A stretch of DNA of 64,000 bases from Urophycis tenuis. Lineage: Eukaryota > Chordata > Actinopteri > Gadiformes > Phycidae. The notes under the pieces were generated by a model. That model was not told the origin of the DNA and did not search any database. It worked only from the letters and a program-made list of their open reading frames with translations. This document shows, piece by piece, positions 13,325-25,088 of this stretch; position 1 is the first letter of the stretch, and the number at the start of each line of letters is the position of its first letter. Both the position numbers and the translations under genes were made by a program. The stretch is from positions 684,735-748,734 of the forward strand of contig JAXIVH010000017.1 in NCBI GenBank assembly GCA_036785325.1. Reading direction: 5' to 3'.

Positions 13325-13358
13325 TGGTGGTGGTGGTGGTGGTGGTGGTGGTGGTGGA
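13325..13358. repeat. (GGT)n microsatellite
   Basis: About eleven GGT units in the intron. Confidence 0.95.
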
Positions 13359-14438
13359 GGAGGGATGACTTAACGTCTATGAGGTGCAAACACTGAGGAG
13401 AGGTTGGGTCTGGCGTCCAGCACCACCACCACGTCTGAATAATTCAGAGTGAGAGAGAGGTCGATGTATTAGGGGGGGGGTAAAGGACGCCTCGCCCGCC
13501 ACAGGGCAGATGTTACAAGAATGTTTCTTTAAAACTAAAAGAGGATCCATCCTGTATTTCTACACATGCCGAAAAAAGAAAAAAAAAACACTCTGACACA
13601 TTAATTTCCTCGCCACGAGTTTAATGGCTTCCAGAGCTCCATCTACTTCTGAGGAAGTGTTTGTCATGGAGTCGCTTTGAGTCAGGGCGATAGGGTGGGG
13701 CATCCTCACATCCCCTGGCTCTGGGCTGATTGAAGCTGGGGAGCTGTGGTTCAGAGCAGGGGGGGGGGGTCGTCGGTCGGGAACAGGGTGGAGGGGGGGG
13801 GGCGTAAGCAGCTCGGTTGCTGATAAAGCGTTCTTGTGACCCCGCGTGACCTAGAACTGCTTTGCGCTCAGCATGGCTGATTTATCACGCGGCTTGGATG
13901 GCGTGTCTAAAAGAAAGCGTGGAGGAGGAGGAGAAATGAAAGAAAGTAATCACGCACCTAACCAGGTTGATGGCGTGGGCGTTCGGCATTTATAGTCGAA
14001 AGTGACACAAGTTGACGGCTTCCCTTTTTCGCTGCTTTTTTTTGGTGTGAGAGGCTCTTGTTCGCATTCTCCCCGGTCTACCCCGTCAGGACGTCACTTT
14101 CCTCGCTGTCTGTTCTAGGCCTACCCAGCGACTTAGTATTGTCAGTACCACCCTTGTATATACCTCTATACTTGACAGAGATTCTTGTTTTTTTATATCT
14201 CAAAAGCTCGATTGATCTTGATTTTCAGTATGAGTACAGACCGTTTTTTATATTCTTACTTACGTCATCTCTTCTAATCTACTTTAAAATATTTAAAAGG
14301 GGTCGGCTGGGTAGGTGTCAAACTTCAGAATTAGTTTCTGTCACATTGAGTAAATTCTATTCACATCCCAGCGATCAATACATCAAATGCACTGACCAAA
14401 ACATCTGGCGTCTGTGGCTGTCGCAGGTCGGTAAGAAG

Positions 14439-14943
14439 TAGGGATGCACCGAATCCAGATTTTTAGGGTTCTGCGAATACCGAATCCACTGGTTAAGATT
14501 CTGCCGAATCCGAACCCGAATACCGTCTCCTACTCCATTAACACTAAACACATTAATGAAGTAAACAACGTCAACATCAGTGTATTTTTCATTTTATTTC
14601 ATTTTCACTGGGAAAAAAATGCCACCACGAGACAAATCGGCATTGCAAATTGAACATGTAGCTCGACTTCAATCGCCTTCTTTTATCTGAAAGAACTGCC
14701 AAACGACACTTTTTCTGTCCACTACTTCCGTTTTCGCTTTCTCGCAGCTATAGCCACTGCATTCCAACGCGACACTTTTTTGTGAACAGATAATTACGTC
14801 GACCAACGTGGCACGCGCACTGAAAGCGCAGGATTCGGGTTCGGTGGAAAAAAATGCCAAGGTTCGGCAGAACCCGAACCCCTAAAAAAAGCCCAATATT
14901 CGGCCGAATCCGAACCCGAATACTGGATTCGGTGCAACCTCTA
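14439..14943. mobile_element. Non-autonomous hAT-type DNA transposon (MITE)
   Basis: Left end tagggatgcaccgaatccag and the reverse complement of the right end (tagaggttgcaccgaatcca) form terminal inverted repeats. The inner ends also repeat CGAATCCGAACCCGAA-type motifs. It is flanked on both sides by the same 8-bp target duplication gtaagaag (14431-14438 and 14944-14951), the hAT signature length. The 505-bp interior shows no transposase ORF. Confidence 0.88.
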
Positions 14944-15412
14944 GTAAGAAGCCCGTCCAATCATTGCCCTCAGCCCGAAGGAAATGATTGGATGGCCTAC
15001 CTGTCTGTCTACTTACCTCTCTACCATACCCACGCGCAAGCTGTCCACAAGGCTAGCAGATCTATTGCTGACAACTGGCGAGCTGGTCGCGTCTTTTGGG
15101 GGATTAGCTTTGGAGGGAGCCCGAGAGGGAAGGGAGATCATTTCTGTTTGGCTGGTGTCTCCAACTAGCCTACCCTAGCTTTAATATCTTAACCCTGTAA
15201 CCATGTGGGTGCAGTTAAAGGAAGTTTCGGCCCGTCGTAATTTAACTTCACATTTGTAATGTGGCCATAAACCTGAATCTTGATCCTGCTGTGTCTATGT
15301 TTTATGCCCTAATAGCCAATAAACGCCGTGAGGGCAGGACCGAATCCTCCAGCTTCAGCACCTTAAAGAGGACATTACCCGTCCCCTGACACATACAAAA
15401 CATTTACTAGAA

Positions 15413-15640
15413 CTGGGGATGGTTTGAGAGGCTTCCCGGCAGAGCCCCTTGTGCGTCCCACCCCCTGTCCGGGCCTAGCCCTCTGCCCTGCGGGGTCGAT
15501 GTGGAGGGAGGCTGTCATGAGAACAGGATGGTCTACCTAATCCTGACAACACCTGGAGCTATTTATCCACCGCTACCTTTTACATACAGCTCTTGTTGTC
15601 CCTCTCGCTATCGTTTACAATTTATTCTATTTACTTGTAT

Positions 15641-15690
<50 letters not shown>
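15413..15690 (-). repeat. Inverted duplication, right copy
   Basis: Starts at ctggggatggtttgagagg and runs to ttacttgtatgc followed by a CT tract. It matches the left copy in inverse orientation with no difference seen over about 230 non-repeat bases. The copies are 2.5 kb apart and the N gap lies 0.6 kb beyond. Confidence 0.93.
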
Positions 15691-15715
<25 letters not shown>

Positions 15716-16300
15716 ACATTACCCCTCTCTCACTCTAAACGATCACCTCTCTCTCTCTCTACACCATCACCTCTCTCTCTCTCTCTATACCATTACCTCT
15801 CTCTCCCTCTACCTCCTTCCCTCTGGTGTGTTAATAGTACACCGGTGACATCATCCTATATCACCATGAATCAGGGGAAGAACTCCCGACAAACAGAGCA
15901 ATCTGTTTATTTCTGTCACTTGCTGATTCACTTAACGTCAGCAACACCCGCAGCGGGGGGGGGGGGGGGGGGGGGCATAACTCAGCTAACGTGGCGCTAC
16001 ACTGAGTCATGCTGGTCCCCGGGGCGACCGTGAGGGAGTGCCGGGGATTGCGTTGGAGGAGCTACGCACGCTCTGCCCGGCCTGTGCTATTAAACATGAA
16101 CGCCTACTGAAGCCAAGCAGTCAGCCGTGCGGCGCATTGGACAGAAAGACAACGTGTGTCCTGACAGGGTCACGAAGGGGACCTCTTGATCGGTCGGTGT
16201 TGGAAAGTATTGTTTTATGAAGATGTGAGTAGGGAATAAGAAATAATGGATGGAAACACAAGATATAGACTAAGGGAGGGGGGGGAAGACGGAAAGGAGC

Positions 16301-16500
16301 NNNNNNNNNNNNNNNNNNNNNNNNNNNNNNNNNNNNNNNNNNNNNNNNNNNNNNNNNNNNNNNNNNNNNNNNNNNNNNNNNNNNNNNNNNNNNNNNNNNN
16401 NNNNNNNNNNNNNNNNNNNNNNNNNNNNNNNNNNNNNNNNNNNNNNNNNNNNNNNNNNNNNNNNNNNNNNNNNNNNNNNNNNNNNNNNNNNNNNNNNNNN
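16301..16500. other. Assembly gap (200 N)
   Basis: Exactly 200 unknown bases, probably a fixed-size placeholder. Poly-G/C tracts on both sides suggest a sequencing dropout. Confidence 0.98.
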
Positions 16501-17154
16501 GTGTGGTTCTGCTTCAAAGAGCAGCGCCGGCAGACCCAAGAGACGGGGGGGGGGGGGGTTCTGCGATGTGCTAGTCCTGCATGGCGTTCTTTCTCTTTCT
16601 CTCCAGCGGCACACACAGACACGCTGAGTGGATCCAGGCACGGAGACGGTGCAGCCCCGCCGGTCCAGACGACCGGGAGGTAATCAGAACCAGACCCAGC
16701 GGGGGGGGGGGGGGGGAGTGGGTGAGAGGAGGGGACGAGACAGAAACCCGAATCGATACGAGATAAAATAATGGACAAAAAGGAAAGAAAAGAGACAACA
16801 GCTGCCAGATATAAATGTAGAGACAGTGTTGCTAGAGAGCAATAAAGCAAGAAAAAAGAAAAGGAACAAAAAGCGAGGATAAAAGGCATGACATAATGAG
16901 ACAAAACACGAAAAAACCACAGGGGGAAACAGTTTATATTGTAATTATTCACAGACCTGAGAGAGAAACTCGGGGGATAAAAGACCCCAAAAGCATTCCC
17001 TCGCTGCAGTCCTCCTGCTACAACAGAACAGACGAACTGCGCTCCTGAGCGTGACATTGCAGCGACAGTCTGCCCATCATCGGCTACGTACCGCGGTCCC
17101 GTTCACTCCCAGAGATCGCAATCACTCTTTTGAACGCTTACGCACACGCATCGT

Positions 17155-17195
<41 letters not shown>

Positions 17196-18275
17196 CTGCG
17201 TCTTAAAGAAAACCAGACCTCCCCTATGATTTCAGACATTTTGAACACGTAGCAAAATGTAAATAGACCCAGCTATGTTTCTCTAGCTGCATGGGCGTCC
17301 ATCTTGGGGTGGGGAGTTTAAAAACATGCATTCAATGCCAACCTTTTCCCCCCACTTTAATCATGTGCTCATTCCTTAAAGATGGTTATAGTCTGGTCCA
17401 GTGTAAACATCCTGGCTCGACATTTAAATACATGTGTTTTATTTGGTTGGAGAATATGTGCAGGGAAAACAAGATTGCTGTATTGCTGATTACTGTAAAA
17501 CAAAATCACAAACCAGAGACAGATTATTTTCATTAAATATGAATTGCCAATGATAGCATTCTAAAGTGTTTCGGTTGGCAGGGAATGCGAGGGTAACTTT
17601 AGCTTACTATAATAAATGAATTGCATAAAATAGAATAACAATGCAACTATTTCACAATGCCTGATGTAGCTCATTTCAACACTGCTTAGACGTGCCCGCC
17701 GCACACACACACACAGACACACACAGTTTGTGACCCAATATACAGTTGGGGGTTTAATTGGCTTAATTGTTTGTTGACGTGCTTGTTTTTCACACTCACT
17801 CTTGCTAATGGTTCTAAAAACCCCACAAATGCGGCGAAAACAGTGACAGACGCCTCACAATTCCACACAGAAGAGCAAATGATTCAGCCAAGGCCTGTAT
17901 CAGAAACAACACCACACCAGACTGCTGACTACACCGCCAGACTAATGAACAATAGAGCCTATAAAATCAGTGGTGTGTGTGTGTGTGTGTGTATGTGTGC
18001 CTGCGTGTCTTGTGCGTGTATATGGTCGTGTGTGTAAACCCAGAATATGTATCGAGCCGGTCATCTGCCTTCACTCAGCACCCCCAGAACCCTGCTTGTC
18101 TAAGTGGGCCCACTGGTTCCCAGCTGCGGAGCCAGGAAGTCCCGTGTTGTTCCCAATCACTGTGCTAACTAAGCTGCGTGTTCGTGGAACTTGGTTTAAA
18201 CAGATCCTGCTGTGAGGCACCACGGGTTAAACACACACACACACACACACACCATCATCCCAGTGTCTTACTCAC

Positions 18276-18356
18276 CCTTGTGCGGAAGAGTAGACGAGAC
18301 TTGTCCATGGCACCCCCCTCGAAGTTCTCCAGGTCATTTGAGGATAGGAGGAACTC
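18276..18356 (-). CDS. Collagen exon 6: short acidic linker exon
   Basis: An 81-nt phase-0 exon with acceptor tctctcag|GAG and donor ACAAGG|GTGAGT. It encodes EFLLSSNDLENFEGGAMDKS followed by RLLFRTR. It has no recognised domain. Its acidic character suits the variable region between TSPN and triple helix, which is alternatively spliced in type XI genes. A 30-bp poly-G tract lies just upstream of the acceptor (C-rich on the coding strand), effectively acting as its pyrimidine tract. Confidence 0.75.
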
Positions 18357-19739
18357 CTGAGAGAACAGATACGGGGGGGGGGGGGGGGGGGGGAGGGAGG
18401 GATAAACAAGGCAATAAAACGTTGGCAGATTTTGCCCTTTTAGTATCGCCAAGGAATTAAACGAGAGATTCAGAACTAGAGAGAGAGAGAGGCACCCTCA
18501 ACTTGAGTCCAGGAAGATTATTTGATCTGCTTTTCCCGTCGATTGCACCTCTTCATCGTCACTTTAATCTCTATTTTTAATCTCTTTCATCATCACCTCT
18601 GCATAATGTCATCGGTCAGTATAAATGTTTTGATTGTGACTTAAAGCTAATCTTTTGCCGTTGTGAGCACTGAAACTGTAAAGTCACATTGATGGATTCA
18701 CTGATTCCATATTCAGAGTACAGAATAGCTATAGGAATCAGAACAAAACAAATGTTTTTGACAGTGGTAGTCAACCGCTTGAAGCCACAATGTCCAACAT
18801 TCCAACTAGCTTGCAGCCTAAATTAACCTGGACTGGATCTGCAGTCAATGCTGATCGGTGGCGACTTAAATAATGTTATCAATAAAATCACATCATACAA
18901 CGGATATATTGTACAAATAAAAAATGCTGGTCAGCATGTGCCTCCCGATTGTTAACCACAATCTTACCATCGACACCAAAACCTCAAACTCACGCCATCC
19001 AGCCAGCCGAGCTACGCTAGTTAGCATCAAACTGCTGCACAGCGTCAACAGAACACCACTACTGAGTTTTTCCTACTCTGAAAGACCCCCGCCTATGCTC
19101 AATCATACACATTGTGACTTTCATAGATCCATCTCAGCGATAGTTCAACACCACCACCATCACCTCGGCAAACATTTTACCAGTTGACAGTCATTGATTA
19201 AATTCAGCACCAGAGATGGAGCTAAAAACACAGCAATAAGAGCTTCGCCCTCAACCCAAGACATAGGCTGTCCTTGCTATCTCCAACTTTCCTGTTTTTT
19301 TCCATTAAGTGGTCAACACAACAGCTAAGCTGTCATCGATATCTCCAACTCTCTCCTTTTTTTTCATATTTTCCATTAAGTGATCCTTATATGCTTGGTG
19401 TCATAGTTAGGCGTTAGGAATATAGCCAGTCAACAGGGGGGTTCAGGGGTTCAAGGCTTTTAATAATAACTCGTTAAACATGTATTTAGGCGTTGCCGCT
19501 TGGATTCCGTTGGTTTTGGAACGTCATCGAAATGGAGAGATAAGATCCGATTAGACACGCTTTCAGAGGTCAGGGATCAACCGGGATCAAAGCCGTAACG
19601 GTTTGAACTCTGAGCCCGACATCAGGGTGGAGAATCTGAGCCGCCCGGGCCCAGGCTGGGCAGCATCACACACTCAACTCCACCCCTCCACCCCTCCACT
19701 CCTCCACTCCTCCACTTCGGCACGGTGGGTTCTCCTCAC
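18357..19739 (-). other. Collagen intron between exons 5 and 6
   Basis: 1.4-kb intron with a poly-G tract at 18374-18394 and otherwise unique-looking sequence. Confidence 0.55.
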
Positions 19740-19892
19740 CTCCAGGGGGCTGTTGGTGCGCGGGGAACGGGGGGGCTTGGAGGCGCGGCCTCCTCCTCCT
19801 CCTCCACCTCCACACCTGGGAGGGTGGAGGCTGCACTGGACCCGGGCGGCGCTGGGGTCGCCCGCCAGGAAGCTCAGCTGTCGCACGCGACC
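19740..19892 (-). CDS. Collagen exon 5: end of TSPN domain and Gly-rich linker
   Basis: The exon is 153 nt (51 codons, phase 0 to 0), acceptor gactccag|GG and donor CTGGAG|GTGAGG. It encodes GRVRQLSFLAGDPSAARVQC, then SLHPPRC, eight glycines and a basic/proline tail RASKPPRSPRTNSPLE. The QLSFLAGDPSAA segment and paired cysteines spaced Cys-x6-Cys match the C-terminal edge of type V/XI TSPN domains (QQLL...GDPRAAYDYC...PDC). The glycine run is coded by GGA/GGT repeats and is likely to vary in length. A (CA)n tract starts right behind the acceptor. Confidence 0.85.
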
Positions 19893-19898
19893 CTGGAG

Positions 19899-19914
19899 TC
19901 ACACAGACACACAA

Positions 19915-19964
<50 letters not shown>

Positions 19965-20061
19965 ACACACACACATACACATACACATACACACACACAT
20001 ACACACACACATACACACACACACACACACACACATACACACATACACACATACACACATA

Positions 20062-20113
<52 letters not shown>
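19899..20113. repeat. Imperfect (CA)n / (CACATA)n microsatellite
   Basis: A 215-bp tract of CA with regularly spaced ATACAC variants, starting 7 bp upstream of the collagen exon 5 acceptor. Confidence 0.95.
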
Positions 20114-21980
<1,867 letters not shown>

Positions 21981-22173
21981 CTCAAAGGGCGTTTCGTGTC
22001 CCTTGACGGTCCCTCCGACCATCAGCAGGCCGGCGGTGGTCACGCCCATGCCCTGGTAGACCCAGTCCAGGGACTCCGCCAGCACGCAGTCCACGTACAG
22101 CGCCAGGCGCCGCGCCGACACGCTCAGCGCCAGGCGGTGCCACTCACCGTCGGTCAGCCCGCCCACTGGGAAC
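21981..22173 (-). CDS. Collagen exon 4: TSPN/LamG core (DGEWHRLALSV)
   Basis: The exon is 193 nt with acceptor ccctgcag|GT and donor TTTGAG|GTGAGC. It encodes FPVGGLTDGEWHRLALSVSA, then LALYVDCVLAESLDWVYQG and LLMVGGTVKGHETPFE. D-G-x-W-H-x-x-A-L-S-V and the L-x-x-D-C strand are the most conserved TSPN/LamG signatures, and VDC supplies the second domain cysteine. The exon ends in phase 0. A GA-rich minisatellite begins about 70 bp upstream of its acceptor. Confidence 0.92.
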
Positions 22174-22244
22174 CTGCAGGGGGCGGGGAGAGAGAGAGTG
22201 GTCATGGGGACGTGTTGGGAGAACTGGACTTCAACGTGTAGAGG

Positions 22245-23090
22245 CTTGAGGGGTGGGGGGTGAGAGTGTAAGGGAGGCAGGAGGAGAGAATGTAGGAGGC
22301 AGCAGGAGAGAGGGTAGGAGCTAGGCCAGGAGGAGAGAGTGAAGGGGAGACAGGAGGAGAGAGTGTAGGAGAGGCAGGAGGAGAGACTAGGATCTAGGCC
22401 AGGAGGAGAGAGTGTAGGAGAGGCTGGAGGAGAGAATGTAAGGGAGACAGGAGGAGAGAGTGTAGGAGCTAGGCCAGGAGGAGAGAGTGTAGGGGAGGCA
22501 GGAGGAGAGAGTGTAGGAGAGGCTGGAGGAGAGAATGTAAGGGAGACAGGAGGAGAGAGTGTAGGAGAGGCTGGAGGAGAGAATGTAAGGGAGATAGGAG
22601 GAGAGAGTGTAGGAGCTAGGCCAGGAGGAGAGAGTGTAAGGGAGGCAGGAGGAGAGAGTGTAGGAGCTCGGCCAGGAGGAGAGACTGTATGAGCTAAGTC
22701 AGGAGGAGAGCGTGTAGGAGCTAGGTCAGGAGAAGAGAGTGTAAGGGAGGCAGGAGGAGAGAGTGTAGGGGAGGCAGGAGGAGAGAGCGTAAAGGAGGCA
22801 GGAGGAGAGTGTGTAGGAGAGGCTGGAGGAGAGAGTAGGAGAGGCAGGAGGAGCGAGTGTAGGAGCAAAGCCAGGAGAAGAGAATGCAAGGGAGGCAGGA
22901 GGAGAGAGTGTAGGAGCTAGGCCAGGAGGAGAGACTGTAGGAGGTAGGTCAGGAGGAGAGAGTAGGAGAGGCAGGAGGAGAGAGTGTAGGAGAGGCAGGA
23001 GGAGAGATTGTAGGGGAGGCAGGAGAGAGTGTAGAGGAGGCAGGAGGAGAGAGTGTAGGGGAGGCAGGAGGAGAGCGTGTGGGGTCCTTG
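22245..23090. repeat. GA-rich minisatellite near the collagen exon 4 acceptor
   Basis: Variable 20-24 bp units built on ggaggagagagtgtagg plus gaggca, gctaggcca or ggagaca spacers, over about 850 bp. On the minus strand one frame stays open through most of it, reading Ser-Pro-Pro-Ala-Ser-Pro-Thr-Leu. The array has no splice context and shows repeat-type variation, so it is not treated as coding. Confidence 0.93.
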
Positions 23091-23883
23091 TGAGTGAGGA
23101 GGGGGGAGTGCAGCAGCTAGGCCAGGGTGAAAGAGTGTTGGCTGCTGGGTGCCATCACATGAAGTGTTAATGGTCGGTCACAGAGAGCTGACATACAGAG
23201 CTGTGCTGGAGCGCTGAATTGGAGTTTGGTGGGTTGGTTTGTTGGCTACGACGGCTGCGATGTGTGGTTTGCAACATGTGGTCTTCATACATCTTGTGAC
23301 ATTCCTTTGGTTTTAATAACGTCACATATGAATATGGTTTATTCTTTCTTTTTTTAAAGCGTACTGTAAAGTCTTTTGTGTTTTGGATTTGCGTTCTTTT
23401 GGTATCTCACTGTAGATCAAGTCAAACACTCTTTGACTTGATCCATAGCAAGGCAAAGTCAAATCAAACAGCGAGTCCAACAGTTTTTCTCCCTTTGAAG
23501 CGGTGAGATTGGTTCAGCGACATTCCTCTGTTACTGATGATGTGTTGTGTATACCCACCATCCTCTCTGAGTGCACACACACAAACACACACACACAATC
23601 ACACACGCACGCACGCACGCACGCACACGTATATTTTTTGTATATTGCTTTACATAGGTTTATATATTTTATATTTTACATAGGTTTATGTTATATATTT
23701 ATAAATTTTTACACTTTACTATACGTAGAGTGTCTGTCTCTTCTTTCTTTTTGCACTGGAGTATTGTATTGTAACGAATGCATTTTCCCTCAGGGATCAT
23801 TAAAGTACGTCTGTCTGTCTGTCTGCACGCACGCACACACGCACACACACACGCACACGCACAGCCACACAGGGAGGACTCAC
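23091..23883 (-). other. Rest of collagen intron between exons 3 and 4, with LINE tail
   Basis: Contains a LINE-type 3' tail at about 23640-23828 (TTTGCACTGGAGTATTGTA, then ttccctcagggatcattaaa and a (GTCT)n terminus) and CA/GCAC microsatellites at 23575-23630 and 23829-23860. Confidence 0.55.
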
Positions 23884-24042
23884 TCGTAGTGTCTCTGCTG
23901 GGTGCCTATGAAGGTGAGGGCATGGCCGCTGACCCTCAGCTGTAGCATGACGTCACCGTCATGGCGGAGCAGGGTGAGCACGCTGCTCTCCTCTGTCCGG
24001 ACGCCGCGGAGCTGCACCAGCAGGCTGAACTCATCTGGGAAC
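23884..24042 (-). CDS. Collagen exon 3: TSPN/LamG beta-sandwich strands
   Basis: The exon is 159 nt with acceptor gtgtccag|G and donor TACGA|GTGAGT. It encodes FPDEFSLLVQLRG, then SSVLTLLRHDGDVMLQLRVSG and ALTFIGTQQRHYE. F-P-x-x-F-S-L-L is the hallmark of TSPN domains and aligns with FPEDFSIL in type V collagens. The alternating hydrophobic strands suit a jelly-roll fold. Flanking CA and GC-CA microsatellites lie within 10-100 bp of both splice sites. Confidence 0.88.
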
Positions 24043-24145
24043 CTGGACACACACACACACACACGCACACGCACACGCACACAGGTATACACATGAACAC
24101 ATACACAGACACAGACAGTTACGCGTCAACTCACATAACACAAGC

Positions 24146-24202
<57 letters not shown>

Positions 24203-24937
24203 CAGGTATGTAACCACACACACTCACACCAAGTGATGTCAAGTGGCACAGGATGTGCAGTCACATCATCGCTATGGTGACCACAACAACAGGGGACGGT
24301 AGAGGAGTGATTAGGGTTTATAGGGGATTACCACTCTGTGTAAGAATTCCACATGTGTTGGGGATGCTAGCGATGTGCCCCGCGGAGAGACGCAATCAGC
24401 AGTCCGCACAACCAACTCACATCACCGTGAGTGAGTGTGTGTGTGTGTGTCCGTGACTGCACCATGCTCCCATCGGCCACACACAGCAACCTGTAGCTCT
24501 ATGTGGTCTTGAAAGTGACGCAACTTGTGTTTCACTTTTGTCATTGTAACAGACAAGCAGTGTTTATGTTACATTTAAGTTGTATTTATATAGTATATAG
24601 GTGAAGTAGACATAGGCTAATAGAATCTGGTACCATTCCGGTGTACTACTAGAATTCAACACATTTAGCAAATGTTTACTCTGTTTCATGCTTGTTTAAT
24701 TGCCAAAAGCACAGACGCCAAGATAATCCTTTCCAGGCAAGTATAATTATAGTATTTTTAATTCCTTTTGACATAAAAACAACAAATAAATATTTCACGC
24801 AAAAGGTCACAAACGGCATCGCGCAACGCAAATTTCCGCCAATCACAATCCCAGAAACCACACAATCACACCCTTTCCTCGGACGTGGAGCCAGCTGCTG
24901 CTGACTAACAGCATGTGGTCCCTTAAGGTGCACGTAC
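24043..24937 (-). other. Collagen intron between exons 2 and 3
   Basis: 895-bp intron with CA/GCAC tracts at 24044-24082 and 24151-24196. The remainder is unique-looking. Confidence 0.6.
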
Positions 24938-25088
24938 CCATCCGTGAAGACTTGGTCCAGAGGCAGGGCCAAGGTGGAGTACTGGCCCACCAGGAGCACG
25001 GGACACCGGGCGTCCCCCTCCAGAGCCAGGGAGGCGTTGGAGCTGTTGGACACCTGGAGGGAGAGCTCATCCAGAATGTTCACCTCAT
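24938..25088 (-). CDS. Collagen exon 2: start of TSPN/LamG domain
   Basis: The acceptor ccctacag|AT and donor GATGG|GTACGT bound 151 nt, phase 1 in and phase 2 out. It encodes DEVNILDELSLQVSNSSNAS through LALPLDQVFTDG. The ILDELSLQV start, a cysteine in DARCPVLL and a closing FTDG-FP junction fit the first third of a collagen TSPN domain. N-S-S and N-A-S are potential N-glycosylation sites. The domain probably acts as an extracellular N-propeptide module that may bind glycosaminoglycan or limit fibril diameter, by analogy with type V/XI chains; this role is inferred. Confidence 0.85.

Noticed and set aside
12944..13396. 150-codon plus-strand frame
   Set aside because: Low-complexity Lys/Gly/Trp content from A-runs and GGT repeats, no recognisable domain.
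16215..17057. 280-codon minus-strand frame across the gap
   Set aside because: It spans 200 unknown bases and poly-G tracts; no homology or splice motif supports it.
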